Assembly (NCBI GenBank): GCA_951813045.1
Contig: CATOTF010000002.1
Coordinates: 3,286,001-3,350,000 of the forward strand
Direction: 5' to 3'
DNA from: an uncultured Rhizobiaceae bacterium
GTDB lineage: Bacteria > Pseudomonadota > Alphaproteobacteria > Rhizobiales > Rhizobiaceae
DNA: 64,000 bases
Below, one piece after another: positions 43,710 through 52,877 of this stretch (position 1 is its first letter; every line of letters begins with the position of its first letter). The notes below the pieces were generated by a model that ran no database searches, had not been told where the DNA came from, and worked only from the letters and a program-made list of their open reading frames with translations. A program made the translations under genes and the position numbers.

Positions 43710-45134
43710 CTAGTCCTCCAAAACCCAAGTATCTTTTGTGCCACCCCCTTGGCTGGAATTCACAACCAAAGAACCCGCCTTTAGGGCAACCCGCGTCAAC
43801 CCGCCGGGCGTGATATCAATGCCTTTGGGTGAAACCAGCACAAATGGTCGTAAATCAACATGGCGGGGAGCTAGTTCCTTCTTTGTGAAAATCGGTACGG
43901 TTGAAAGAGATAAAGTTGGTTGCGCGATGTAATTGCTCGGATTGGTTTTCAATTTTGCTGCAAAAGCTGATAAATCTTTTCTGCTTGCAGCGGGGCCAAC
44001 AAGCATGCCGTAGCCTCCAGAACCGTGAACTTCTTTCACAACGAGCTCGGCCAAATGTTCTTGAACGTATTTAAGAGAGTCGGGTTCTGAACAACGCCAT
44101 GTTTCAACGTTTTTCAAAATTGCTTTCTCACCGGTATAAAACTCTATGATATCAGGCATGTAAGAGTAAATTGCTTTGTCATCGGCAATTCCTGTGCCCG
44201 GCGCATTGGCGATTGTGATATTGCCCGCCCGGTAAACATCCATAATGCCTGGAACACCGAGCATTGACTCCGGCTTGAAGTTTAACGGATCAAGATATTC
44301 ATCATCGACGCGCCGGTACAACACATCGATAGCTTGATAGCCTTGTGTGGTCCGCATTGCGATATGGCCATCGATAACCCGTAAATCGTGGCCCTCAACA
44401 AGTTCCACCCCCATTTGATCAGCCAAAAAGGAATGCTCAAAATAGGCTGAATTGTGAATTCCGGGTGTTAGGATGGCGACGGTTGGTTTTTCCCCGCTGG
44501 ATATTGGAGCACAAGCAGCCAAAGATTTACGGAGATTTTTGGGATAATCGCTGACCCGCTGAACCCTGTTCTGGCTGAAAAGCTCTGGAAACATTTGCAG
44601 CATCGTTTCCCGATTCTCCAACATGTAGGACACGCCTGAGGGAGTTCGCGCGTTGTCTTCGAGGACAAAGAAATCATCTTCGCCGGTGCGCACGATGTCT
44701 GTACCAACAATATGGGTGTAGACATTTCCAGGCGGTGTCATACCCATCATCTGAGGCAAAAATGCTTCGTTCTTAGCGATCAGTTCTACAGGAACACGTT
44801 TTGCACGGAGAATTTCCTGACGGTTATAAATATCGTGCAGAAAAGCGTTTATGGCTCGCACACGCTGCTCAATGCCTTTGGAAAGCCTGCCCCACTCGCG
44901 GTTTGAAACAATACGGGGCACAAGGTCAAACGGGACCAGACGTTCTTGTGCTGCCGCTTGGCCATAAACATTGAACGTAATTCCCGTACGACGAAAAAAG
45001 GCCTCTGCTTCCTTAGACTTTTTAGTCAATCTGGTGGGGTCTTGGTTACTGAACCAACTGTCATAGTTGGTATATGGGGAACGAACGTCGCCATCGTTGA
45101 GCATTTCGTCGAAGTGTTTTATATCCATCCCCAT
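43710..45134 (-). CDS. Circularly permuted type 2 ATP-grasp protein (COG2308 type)
   Basis: About 474 residues from ATG 45134. Signatures: ERLVPFDLVPRIVS, AFLPQMMGMTPPGN, FFVLEDNARTPSGVSYMLEN (ATP/Mg site), LVVKEVHGSGGYGMLVGP and DLRPFVLVSPKGIDITPGGL. Predicted to ligate amino acids or peptides with ATP. In this operon its product may be cut by Anbu or the transglutaminase-like peptidases. Confidence 0.9.
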   Translation of the reverse strand: MGMDIKHFDEMLNDGDVRSPYTNYDSWFSNQDPTRLTKKSKEAEAFFRRTGITFNVYGQAAAQERLVPFDLVPRIVSNREWGRLSKGIEQRVRAINAFLHDIYNRQEILRAKRVPVELIAKNEAFLPQMMGMTPPGNVYTHIVGTDIVRTGEDDFFVLEDNARTPSGVSYMLENRETMLQMFPELFSQNRVQRVSDYPKNLRKSLAACAPISSGEKPTVAILTPGIHNSAYFEHSFLADQMGVELVEGHDLRVIDGHIAMRTTQGYQAIDVLYRRVDDEYLDPLNFKPESMLGVPGIMDVYRAGNITIANAPGTGIADDKAIYSYMPDIIEFYTGEKAILKNVETWRCSEPDSLKYVQEHLAELVVKEVHGSGGYGMLVGPAASRKDLSAFAAKLKTNPSNYIAQPTLSLSTVPIFTKKELAPRHVDLRPFVLVSPKGIDITPGGLTRVALKAGSLVVNSSQGGGTKDTWVLED

Positions 45135-45192
45135 CACTTAACTGTAGTCGATTCAATGCCTTCCACAAGAGGGATGTGACTTTCTCTGAATT

Positions 45193-45700
45193 TTATTGGC
45201 GGGTTACCTGCACCGACTGCGTTTTTAGGTCCAGCCAACCGTAAGATGTCATGAACGCAACATCTGCTGCATCCCGCCCAACACCAACGCGAACGATCTC
45301 TTCAGGCTTGGCCATTCCGGTTGGATCAACAAGATGCCAGCGGCCATCTAGATAAACTTCTACTACTGCATGAAAATCCTGAGGTGCAACGTCCGGTCCA
45401 TAGGCACTGACGATACGTGCAGGAATGGCAACTGAGCGCGCCAATGAAATCATGACATGCGCGTAATCTCTGCACACACCCTTGCGAGTTCTAAAACTAT
45501 CGTATGACGTCGTATGACCATCGCTTGCATCATTGGCATAGGTGAAATTGGATTTAATCCAGTCACTTGCAGCCACGACAAATGCTCCGCCTTCAAGACC
45601 ATCAAATTGTTGAGCAACAAATTCTTGAAAATGATCAAGATAGCAATATCGGGAAGCCATGAGATATTTAACCACATCACCGGGAAGAGTGGTCTGGACT
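45193..45700 (-). pseudogene. Second transglutaminase of the Anbu operon, C-terminal part, split by IS
   Basis: About 165 residues: TTLPGDVVKYLMASRYCYLD, catalytic Cys in TRKGVCRDYAHVMISL, His in DFHAVVEVYL and Asp in WHLVDPTGMA. The N-terminal domain is across the IS at 46920-47215. The ends fit one original gene of about 270 residues. An internal ATG (45675) could give a truncated product holding all catalytic residues. Confidence 0.85.
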
Positions 45701-45732
45701 TGTCCCGTATTAATTCCGCATCCTGTTCTCGT

Positions 45733-46590
45733 TTAACTCGTTTTTCGTTCAAATTTGATGGGCGACATTCCTCCTATTGCTGAGTGTCTTCTGCGGCTGT
45801 TGTAAAAGCCGTTGATGTATTGGAACAGGGCGTCGGTTGCTTGCTGTCGTGTTTGCCATGTGCCGCGCCAGATGAGTTCGGCTTTGAGTGTTTTGAAGAA
45901 CGTCTCGACCACGGCGTTGTCCCAGCAATTGCCTTTTCGGCTCATGGACACTTTAAACTTCAGTTCACGCATTCGTTTTTGATAATCATGAGAGCAGTAT
46001 TGACTGCCACGGTCCGTATGATGAATGCAGCCCGGCGGTGGGTTTCGAAGGGCCAAAGCCCGGTTGAGAGCCTGCAATGCCAAGTCTTTCTTCAACCGGT
46101 TGCTGACAGCCCAACCCACCACACGGCGTGAATGTAGATCGATCATCACTGCCAGATACAGCCAGCCCTCACGGGTCCAGATGTAGCTGATGTCACCTGC
46201 CCATTTCTGGTTGGGTTTATCCGCTTGGAAGTTCCGCCCCAGCAAGTTAGGCGCAATGTTGAAGCGGTGATTGCTATCGGTCGTAGCTTTGTATTTGCGT
46301 GTTCTGACCACTCGAATGCCGTTGTCGCGCATCAGGCGGCCAACACGGCGGTGACCAATAGCAAGGCCGGCTTCCTTCAACTCCTGCGTCATTCTCGGGC
46401 GACCATAACTGCCAAGGCTCAAGTGATGCTGTTCACGGATGTGCGCCAGAACCACCATGTCATCGCGCTGCCGTTGACTAACAGGGCGGTTGTGCCAGGC
46501 ACGATAACCACGCGATGTAACATTCAGAATATGGCAAAGCCGATCCACCGGAACGTGTTTCCTGTGTTCTTCGACAAACGCAAATCTCAC
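45733..46590 (-). CDS. IS3-family transposase OrfB
   Basis: 285 residues: HTH-21 region (LGSYGRPRMTQELKEAGLAI) and rve core with DDE residues in WAGDISYIWTREGW, HHTDRGSQYCS and NAVVETFFKTLKAEL. Intact. It is produced with OrfA by frameshifting in this family. Confidence 0.93.
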   Translation of the reverse strand: MRFAFVEEHRKHVPVDRLCHILNVTSRGYRAWHNRPVSQRQRDDMVVLAHIREQHHLSLGSYGRPRMTQELKEAGLAIGHRRVGRLMRDNGIRVVRTRKYKATTDSNHRFNIAPNLLGRNFQADKPNQKWAGDISYIWTREGWLYLAVMIDLHSRRVVGWAVSNRLKKDLALQALNRALALRNPPPGCIHHTDRGSQYCSHDYQKRMRELKFKVSMSRKGNCWDNAVVETFFKTLKAELIWRGTWQTRQQATDALFQYINGFYNSRRRHSAIGGMSPIKFERKTS

Positions 46591-46862
46591 TTGCTTTGAC
46601 CCGCGAAGAACACTGTTGCCTTCTTTAATATCTCCCTCTCCTCCGTGAGGAGACGAACCTCTCTGCGAAGCCGCTCATTCTCTTTGGCCAGATCAATATC
46701 AACCGATGGTGGAAGGTCATCAGGCCGGGATTGTTGTATCCATTTCGATAACGTCGAAAAGCCGACCCCCAAATCTGATGCCACTTGTTTCCGGGTAAGT
46801 CCGCTGGTCAGCGCAATACGCACCGCTTCACGCTTGAATTCGTCTGTGTGGCCTCGTGCCAT
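46587..46862 (-). CDS. IS3-family OrfA
   Basis: 91 residues: HTH (SGLTRKQVASDLGVGFSTLS) and a leucine-zipper-like tail (ENERLRREVRLLTEEREIL). Overlaps orfB. Confidence 0.92.
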   Translation of the reverse strand: MARGHTDEFKREAVRIALTSGLTRKQVASDLGVGFSTLSKWIQQSRPDDLPPSVDIDLAKENERLRREVRLLTEEREILKKATVFFAGQSK

Positions 46863-46919
46863 AATAGTTCTCCTTGATGGGATTAATCCAATTCAAGGAC
46901 ACGGAACTAAACCGTGACA

Positions 46920-47215
46920 AGTCCAGTCAGAGGAGATTGTGGTAGTTTTCCGACATCCGCAATTTTGCGGTTTACCGCGACCTTCGTGGTGTAAGCACAT
47001 TCGATTTCGGAACTCACCGACAACCAGAGCCGCTCACCAATTCCCTCTTCAGCGGCAATATGAACGGGAATTGCTTCTGGGCCGAAGGTCAGCTTTCGGG
47101 ACATTATCCGTTGATCAACGGTTGGTGCCGCTTCAATTTGCAGGAGCAGCGCGCAAGGCTGCAATACCTGATAGTGAAGTCGAACTGAAATTTCGAATTC
47201 TAACTGATTTTCCAA
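46920..47215 (-). pseudogene. Second transglutaminase of the Anbu operon, N-terminal part
   Basis: About 97 residues (EFEISVRLHYQVLQPCALLL, AAPTVDQRIMSRKLTFGPEA) forming the N-terminal beta domain of transglutaminase-like proteins, ending VGKLPQSPLTG at the IS boundary. The apparent start is TTG 47215. It continues in the fragment at 45193-45700. Confidence 0.8.
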
Positions 47216-47366
47216 AGCGATGCATCTAGCCTGTTTGATTGAGTGATACGGTGATTCAGTGCCGAAAACATCACCAACATGTGCAATAGACTCTTATGAT
47301 TTTGTACTTGAACTTCTAATAATGCGTTTCGGGCTTTCGATAAACGATAGGTTTGAAAAAACGGTC

Positions 47367-47461
47367 TTACGCAAACCACGCAAATGTTGGGGCAATACCA
47401 GAGATAACTGCTGCAACCTGTTTCAGGCTTTCCTCATCCATGGTTTTGGCGAGGATGGCGT
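47367..47461 (-). pseudogene. Unknown gene, C-terminal fragment cut by IS
   Basis: Minus frame reads NAILAKTMDEESLKQVAAVI then SGIAPTFAWFA and stops at 47367. Coding-like and ends cleanly, but its start is replaced by the IS3 element beginning at 47462. Family not recognised. Confidence 0.4.
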
Positions 47462-47534
47462 TGTTCGTAGTCAGGGTATTTGAGACAGATGGTGGTCTGA
47501 TTTAAGAGAGACTCTAGCTCATCTGTTGTTTGTA

Positions 47535-48515
47535 TTATGCGGCTTGTTTGCGGTGTTGCAAGCGCCGCGTTTCGATGGTTTTTTGTTTGATCCTTTCTCT
47601 TCGCTTCAATATCTCATTTTTGCGCCCGAAGTAGACGTCCGCAGGCGTGAGATTACTCAGGCTCTCGTGGTATCTGTGATGATTATAATGTTCGATGAAA
47701 GCTTCGATCTGCCGGTTTAAGTCACTTGGTATGAAGTAGTGTTCCAGCAAGATGCGGTTCTTCAGGGTTTGATGCCAGCGTTCAATCTTGCCTTGGGTTT
47801 GCGGGTGATAAGGCGCACCGCGAACATGACCCATGCCTTTGCCATCCAACCACTCTGCCAGATCACTGGATATGTAGCAGGGGCCATTATCAGATAGTAG
47901 CCGGGGTTTATGCGCAACGTTGGCCCTGTCGCAGCCTGAGGCCTGAAGCGCCATTTCCAATGTATCGGTCACATCCGATGTGTTCATGGTGGTACACAGC
48001 TTCCAGGCAATGATGTATCGCGAATAATCATCAAGGATCGTACTGAGATAGAACCAACCCCAGCCAATGACCTTCAGATAGGTGAAGTCTGTTTGCCACA
48101 GCTGGTTGATGGCTGTGGTCTTGTCGCGGAACTCACTGGCAGCTTTCATGACGATAAATGCCGGGCTGGTGATCAGGTCCAGGGCCTTGAGCAGTCGGTA
48201 CACTGAGCTTTCCGATACAAAATAGGCCTTCGTGTCTGTGAATGTCACAGCCAGTTCACGAGGAGACAGTTCCGGTTGATCAAGGGCCAGATCAATGATC
48301 TGTGCCCGTATATTTTCTGGCACGCGGTTCCAGGCTCTGTTGGGACCAGAACGTTTGTCTTCCAATCCTGTCTCACCCAATCGCTGATACAAATCATACC
48401 AGCGATAAAAAGTTGGCCGTGAGACGCCAAGCTTATCAAGTGTCACCTTGGCTGGCAGATGTGATTGTTCAACAATTCGGATGATTTCCAGTTTCTCAGA
48501 TGCTGGGTATCTCAT
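47535..48515 (-). CDS. IS3-family transposase OrfB (complete copy)
   Basis: 326 residues. N-terminal HTH (VSRPTFYRWYDLYQRLGETG) and rve domain: LWQTDFTYLKVIGWGWFYL, RLLSDNGPCYIS and HPQTQGKIERWHQTLKNRIL provide the DDE triad. Intact. Confidence 0.93.
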   Translation of the reverse strand: MRYPASEKLEIIRIVEQSHLPAKVTLDKLGVSRPTFYRWYDLYQRLGETGLEDKRSGPNRAWNRVPENIRAQIIDLALDQPELSPRELAVTFTDTKAYFVSESSVYRLLKALDLITSPAFIVMKAASEFRDKTTAINQLWQTDFTYLKVIGWGWFYLSTILDDYSRYIIAWKLCTTMNTSDVTDTLEMALQASGCDRANVAHKPRLLSDNGPCYISSDLAEWLDGKGMGHVRGAPYHPQTQGKIERWHQTLKNRILLEHYFIPSDLNRQIEAFIEHYNHHRYHESLSNLTPADVYFGRKNEILKRRERIKQKTIETRRLQHRKQAA

Positions 48516-48886
48516 TCGATATCCTCCCCATCCGCGATCATGCTTTTTTTAAGAAGACGGTTTTCCAGCGTGAGATCTGCCACGCATTCCTTCAGATCAC
48601 GGGCTTCACGGCGCAGACCTTTGACCTCATCGGTGGAAGCCTCACGCACTATATCGCCTGACAGACGCTTTTTACCGGCCTCCATAAACTCCTTCGACCA
48701 TTTGTAGTACATGCTTTCAGCAAGACCTTCACGGCGGCACAGTTCAGCTATGCTGTCTTCACCGCGCAAGCCATCAAGCACAATGCGGATCTTTTCCTCC
48801 GCACTATACTGACGGTGGGTCTTGCGTTTGATGGTTCGGATCAATTTCTCTGAACCTGATCCTTGGGTTCCTGATTTATGTCTCAT
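48512..48886 (-). CDS. IS3-family OrfA (complete copy)
   Basis: About 124 residues from ATG 48886 with GGAG five bases ahead. HTH (QYSAEEKIRIVLDGLRGEDS) and coiled tail (DLKECVADLTLENRLLKKSM). Overlaps orfB by four bases. Confidence 0.92.
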   Translation of the reverse strand: MRHKSGTQGSGSEKLIRTIKRKTHRQYSAEEKIRIVLDGLRGEDSIAELCRREGLAESMYYKWSKEFMEAGKKRLSGDIVREASTDEVKGLRREARDLKECVADLTLENRLLKKSMIADGEDIE

Positions 48887-49027
48887 CTTCGCTCCATAAG
48901 GGCTACGATGAACCAAAATCATCTCTTAAGAAAAATCAAACCTCTGTCTCATGAATGCTGACGGGGAACAAACAAACCCGAGGGCTTTGCCGCCTATGTT
49001 GCAGTCACTGCGGCTTACTGGGCTTTC

Positions 49028-50236
49028 ATGCTTACGGATGGCGCACTGCGCATGCTGGTGCTTTTGCATTTCAACACACTCGGTTTCTCACCGATCCAAC
49101 TGGCCTATCTTTTTGTGCTCTACGAGGTCGCCGGCGTGGTCACCAACCTTTCCGCCGGTTGGATCGCGGCCCGCTTTGGCCTGACAAGCACTCTGTACGG
49201 TGGTCTTGCTCTCCAAGTGATAGCCCTTGTGGCGCTGTCACAACTCGATCCGTCTTGGACACTCGTGATGTCGGTGACATTCGTGATGCTCGTTCAGGGA
49301 TTGTCCGGCGTGGCCAAGGATCTTGCCAAGATGAGCTCCAAAAGTGCTGTCAAATTGCTCACGCCGGACAAGGATGGAGCCTTGTTTCGATGGGTCGCAG
49401 TTCTTACCGGTTCGAAAAATGCTGTGAAGGGCATCGGCTTTTTTCTGGGTGCCGGTGCATTGGGCCTCTTCGGCTTTGTGCCGTCGGTGTTGGGTATGGC
49501 GGCGGTTTTGGCCATCATATTGCTTGCCGTGTACTTCCAGATGCCCGCAGGTCTGCCGACCGGGCGGAAGGATGCAAAGTTCCGGGAAGTATTTTCAAAC
49601 AACCGCAATATCAATTGGCTGAGCCTCGCGCGCTTGTTCCTGTTTGGTGCAGGTGATGTCTGGTTTGTGGTCGGTATACCGATCTATTTTTACTCGGTCC
49701 TCTCGGATGGAAGCGCGGACTCCAATCGCAGCGCATTTTTTCTGATCGGTGTTTTCATGGCAGGCTGGATCATCCTTTATGGGGTCGTCCAGGCTAACGC
49801 TCCGCGGTTGTTGCGGGCAAAGGACCGGCCTGTATCGGACATTGCAGGCATAGCTCGCTTTTGGGTGGGCACTCTGTTTTTTGTGCCTGCGGCACTCGCG
49901 ATCGCAGTTTATTTGACTGCCGAACCCACCACTTGGCTGACATCGCTTGTGGTTGTGGGCCTGCTGATATTTGGTGCCTTGTTCGCCATCAACTCGTCGC
50001 TTCATTCATATCTCATTCTTGCGTTCACCAATCCGGATCGAGTGACAATGGATGTCGGATTCTACTATATGGCAAATGCAGCCGGGCGGCTTGTCGGAAC
50101 GATCATGTCCGGATTGAGCTTCCAAATTGGCGGTTTGCCGCTCTGCCTGAGTTACGCAGCAATTATGATCGCGGTCAGCTGGATCAGTATCTCCAACCTC
50201 AGTGCTCAAGATAATCCCGGTCACCAACCAACGTGA
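49028..50236 (+). CDS. arsJ: ArsJ-like MFS transporter, 5' end removed by IS
   Basis: MFS permease of the ArsJ type, which exports the organoarsenical 1-arseno-3-phosphoglycerate. Family signatures: LTDGALRMLVLLHFNTLGFS, GVAKDLAKMSSKSAVKLL and TGSKNAVKGIGFFLGAGALG. The same frame is open from the IS boundary (48971), encoding GFAAYVAVTAAYWAFM, the start of helix 1; an in-frame stop lies just inside the IS. So the native start is gone and the first available ATG is 49028, which lacks most of helix 1. The usual GAPDH partner gene is not here. Probably impaired. Confidence 0.8.
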   Translation: MLTDGALRMLVLLHFNTLGFSPIQLAYLFVLYEVAGVVTNLSAGWIAARFGLTSTLYGGLALQVIALVALSQLDPSWTLVMSVTFVMLVQGLSGVAKDLAKMSSKSAVKLLTPDKDGALFRWVAVLTGSKNAVKGIGFFLGAGALGLFGFVPSVLGMAAVLAIILLAVYFQMPAGLPTGRKDAKFREVFSNNRNINWLSLARLFLFGAGDVWFVVGIPIYFYSVLSDGSADSNRSAFFLIGVFMAGWIILYGVVQANAPRLLRAKDRPVSDIAGIARFWVGTLFFVPAALAIAVYLTAEPTTWLTSLVVVGLLIFGALFAINSSLHSYLILAFTNPDRVTMDVGFYYMANAAGRLVGTIMSGLSFQIGGLPLCLSYAAIMIAVSWISISNLSAQDNPGHQPT

Positions 50237-50544
50237 CAATGGGTGACTTACTCTGCCAGCGGTCAATTTGGTCCCATTGCCGCCCGTGTTTCGCGTGGTT
50301 GGGTTTCCGCAAGTTCGCTCCATCGGTAGCACCGAACTGAGGTGTCGTTATGGACCTCCTCTCGAGTCGGTGGATAAAGGACCGCGTAATCGGTGGTTGC
50401 TGGGTTGGCCGTATGAAAAACTGATGGGTGTGCGAGTTTGATCCTGGACGGACACTGCGGCTCCTCAAAGAAATTCGAATGCCACTCTTTCGTCTTTTAG
50501 TATGTCCAACACTCAAAGTTTCCATGTCAATTCTATGACAGTTT
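50237..50544. other. Intergenic region, nothing recognised
   Basis: 308 bases between arsJ and the phnX 3' end. No coding frame of quality. A weak Pho-box-like string (50524-50541) is discussed under rejected items. Confidence 0.4.
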
Positions 50545-51375
50545 TCACCCCATAGGAGGCCTTTCGCCGCTGGCGATGCGTTCCGCGATGGTGTCCAGAA
50601 TGGATGGCAGATCGGCGACCGTATCGATGACATAGTCACTGCCTGCATCAAGCAGTTTGCTGCGGGACCGTTTGTTAGCCTGGTTCAACGCCTCAGTATC
50701 TGCACTTTCCATTTCGTCAAACGACAGGCCCACTTCGTTACCGCTCAACGAAATGCCAACGGTCCATGTACCGGCTGCTTTAGCCTCATAGATGCCCGGT
50801 GTCGTGTCATCCACTTTGACAACGCGCCACGGTTCATGAACTCCTAGATCAACGAAACATTTATACATCATCATCGCAGTCGGTCGACCGACAGGAACAT
50901 CATCCGCACAAACGAGATTGTCCGGGCTATATCCCTGCGCTGCAGCAACCGGCAGGATACGCTCCATAATTGAACGTACATAACCCGTATTGGAGCCGAC
51001 TGCGATATCGTGCTGGCGGAGGAGTTTCACCAGATCCGCAACGCCGGGAATAAGATCGGCATGGCGCGCCGCAACATCTTCATTGAGCGGCACGAAAACA
51101 TCATAGAGTGCATCGACATCTTGCTCCGTTGGCGCATTGCCCCGAGCCAGTTTCCATCTTGCTGCAATGTCCGCATCATCCAACATTGCGCGAATATGAT
51201 CCCGCTTTGACAAGCCCATGGGTTTTCGAGCGTCCTCAACTGAGACACTCACCTGAAACCGGCCAAACGCGTCGACAAATGCCTCCATCGGTGCGCGGGA
51301 GCCAAAGTCGACCATTGTACCCGCCCAGTCAAAAATCACCGCACGAAGTTCGTTCAGACTTGTATTTTGCGTCAT
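50545..51375 (-). CDS. phnX: Phosphonoacetaldehyde hydrolase
   Basis: HAD-superfamily enzyme that cleaves phosphonoacetaldehyde to acetaldehyde and phosphate, the second step of 2-aminoethylphosphonate breakdown. Catalytic Asp in AVIFDWAGTMVDFGS, Schiff-base Lys in MGLSKRDHIRAML, and motif IV in RVVKVDDTTPGI. 276 residues from ATG 51375 (MTQNTSLNELR); an ATG seven codons upstream is possible. No phnW transaminase is adjacent. It faces away from phnG across a 396-base regulatory region. Confidence 0.92.
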   Translation of the reverse strand: MTQNTSLNELRAVIFDWAGTMVDFGSRAPMEAFVDAFGRFQVSVSVEDARKPMGLSKRDHIRAMLDDADIAARWKLARGNAPTEQDVDALYDVFVPLNEDVAARHADLIPGVADLVKLLRQHDIAVGSNTGYVRSIMERILPVAAAQGYSPDNLVCADDVPVGRPTAMMMYKCFVDLGVHEPWRVVKVDDTTPGIYEAKAAGTWTVGISLSGNEVGLSFDEMESADTEALNQANKRSRSKLLDAGSDYVIDTVADLPSILDTIAERIASGERPPMG

Positions 51376-51771
51376 TCCATCAATCTCCAGTGTCATGTTG
51401 CTGTAGCAAACATGGTGTTGGGTTTCCTCAAGCTTGATCTCTCAATGGCCTTAAAATCATGTCTTTCAAAAAGATATCCGTCTGGGAAAATCTACCCAAA
51501 CTCTTCCCCCTGCGCTTCTCGTCAAAATGGTGGCGTCGCGAAAAGAGACGCGATGGCGATCAGGAATTTTGGGAAAGCCTCATTGATCTTCCATGAACCG
51601 CTGTTCTCTGTGCATAATGCTACAGTGATGTGACGTTTGTTGCCGAAATCGACAGCTGCCCACTTGGATTTGTCAAAGCACCCACAAAATAATCGGCACC
51701 TGTCACAGCAATGTCATACACAGATGGTCTGGCAAGACTCGATCTTGTGAGGTTGAAATCTAGAAATCTAT
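51376..51771. promoter_or_regulatory. Divergent phnX/phnG control region
   Basis: 396 bases without a gene. A good Pho box sits at 51702-51719. The remainder is AT-rich with no further clear element. Confidence 0.6.
51702..51719 (+). promoter_or_regulatory. Pho box upstream of phnG
   Basis: CTGTCAC-AGCA-ATGTCAT fits the alphaproteobacterial PhoB site (two CTGTCAT heptamers spaced by four) at 12 of 14 positions. It ends about 52 bases before phnG, suited to PhoB activation of the C-P lyase operon under phosphate starvation. Confidence 0.75.
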
Positions 51772-52233
51772 ATGTCCAAGCAGCTAATTCCTTCTCCAGC
51801 AGAACAGCAACGCGTGATCGGTATTCTTTCGCACGCAAAGGCAGAAGAGCTGGAAAAACACTACGCCGATTTGACCAATGTTCCCGATTGGCAATTTGTG
51901 CGCAAGCCTGAAACCGGCCTTTTGATGGTGCGGGGCCGCATTGCCGCAGAAGGCGCTCCCTTCAACTTTGGGGAAACGACGGTTACCCGGGCGGTTGTGT
52001 CTCTTCAGACCGGTGAGACTGGTTTTTCCTATGCCCTCGGTCGCAACCACAAAAAGGCTGAAACCTCGGCGATAATTCATGCTCTTTGGAAAAATGACAC
52101 ACGGCGAGCTGTGGTCGAAGACAAAGTTCTTAAGCCATTAGAAGAGGCCGCAAAAGCCGATGACGACAAAACACGCGGTGAGGTCGCATCAACGAAGGTC
52201 GACTTCTTTACGATGGTAAGGGGCGACGATTGA
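51772..52233 (+). CDS. phnG: C-P lyase subunit PhnG
   Basis: 153 residues: QQRVIGILSHAKAEELEKHY, PETGLLMVRGRIAAEGAPFN, FNFGETTVTRAVVSL and YALGRNHKKAETSAIIHAL are PhnG signatures. PhnG is part of the PhnGHIJ core that attaches phosphonate to ATP and then breaks the C-P bond. First gene of the operon behind a Pho box. Confidence 0.95.
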   Translation: MSKQLIPSPAEQQRVIGILSHAKAEELEKHYADLTNVPDWQFVRKPETGLLMVRGRIAAEGAPFNFGETTVTRAVVSLQTGETGFSYALGRNHKKAETSAIIHALWKNDTRRAVVEDKVLKPLEEAAKADDDKTRGEVASTKVDFFTMVRGDD

Positions 52234-52877
52234 TGGAGCAGAGTGTCGATGCAGGTGGGGCAACACCCGGCGCAATAACACCCGGCTTCAATGATGCGGT
52301 ACACGACGCGCAACGCATGTTTTCCGGCATCATGCACGCGATGGCGCGCCCGGGCAGAGCTTATGTGCCGACAAATCTGCCCTCCACCCCTGCGCCATTG
52401 TATGACACAGTCGGCGCGGTTTTGTTGACGCTGGCAGACTACGACACATCGTTGTTTTACGACCAAGTATTTCAGCGCGACTACGAAGAAGCCGATCTGA
52501 GTGCCGGAGAGTGGGTTGCTTTTCATACCGGAGCTCCGGTGTCAAAAACCCAGTCCAAAGCGGATTTGGTTATTACGTCTAACGCCAACCCGGGGTTTGA
52601 TTTTGAAGAATTGGCATTGGGATCAATGGAATTTCCCGACCGCTCAGCCACACTCATATGGCAAGTGGAGTCAATTTCCGGTGAGCCGCAGTGGGTGCTA
52701 CGCGGTCCCGGTATTGAGCACGAACATAACCTCAATGTTGAAGGCTTGCCGGAAGATTTTCTCGTGCAATGGACAAACAACAGTCTTCAATTTCCTTGCG
52801 GAATTGACATCATACTGTGCTCTCCCGATCAGATTGTTTGTTTGCCCCGTACCGTCTCAATTGAGGAAGTTGTCTGA
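52233..52877 (+). CDS. phnH: C-P lyase subunit PhnH
   Basis: 214 residues. PhnH features: FNDAVHDAQRMFSGIMHAMA, VGAVLLTLADYDTSLFYD and C-terminal FPCGIDIILCSPDQIVCLPR. It is a pyridoxal-transferase-fold structural subunit that bridges the complex. ATG overlaps the phnG stop by one base. Confidence 0.95.
   Translation: MEQSVDAGGATPGAITPGFNDAVHDAQRMFSGIMHAMARPGRAYVPTNLPSTPAPLYDTVGAVLLTLADYDTSLFYDQVFQRDYEEADLSAGEWVAFHTGAPVSKTQSKADLVITSNANPGFDFEELALGSMEFPDRSATLIWQVESISGEPQWVLRGPGIEHEHNLNVEGLPEDFLVQWTNNSLQFPCGIDIILCSPDQIVCLPRTVSIEEVV

Larger units (their letters stand above)
45701..46919 (-). mobile_element. IS3-family element inserted in the transglutaminase gene (1219 bp)
   Basis: Terminal inverted repeats TGTCCCG..TTA.TTCCG at 45701 and the matching CGG..TAA..CGTGACA at 46919. 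The repeats extend outward into CTGGACT/AGTCCAG, so any target duplication cannot be resolved. Carries OrfA and OrfB overlapping by four bases. Different from the other IS3-family element in this window. Confidence 0.9.
47462..48970 (-). mobile_element. IS3-family element, complete copy (1509 bp)
   Basis: Ends TGTTCGTAGTCAG (47462) and CTGACGGGGAACA (48970) are imperfect inverted repeats sharing TGTTC, GTCAG and TGAGACAGA. Carries OrfA and OrfB. Flanks GGCGT and AACAA do not match. Left flank is a cut gene, right flank is clipped arsJ, so it sits at a rearrangement junction. The fragment at 30113 is a second copy. Confidence 0.9.

Noticed and set aside
50524-50541. Pho-box-like string ATGTCAATTCTATGACAG
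   Set aside because: It lies downstream of phnX and not before any gene start; the second half-site is poor.
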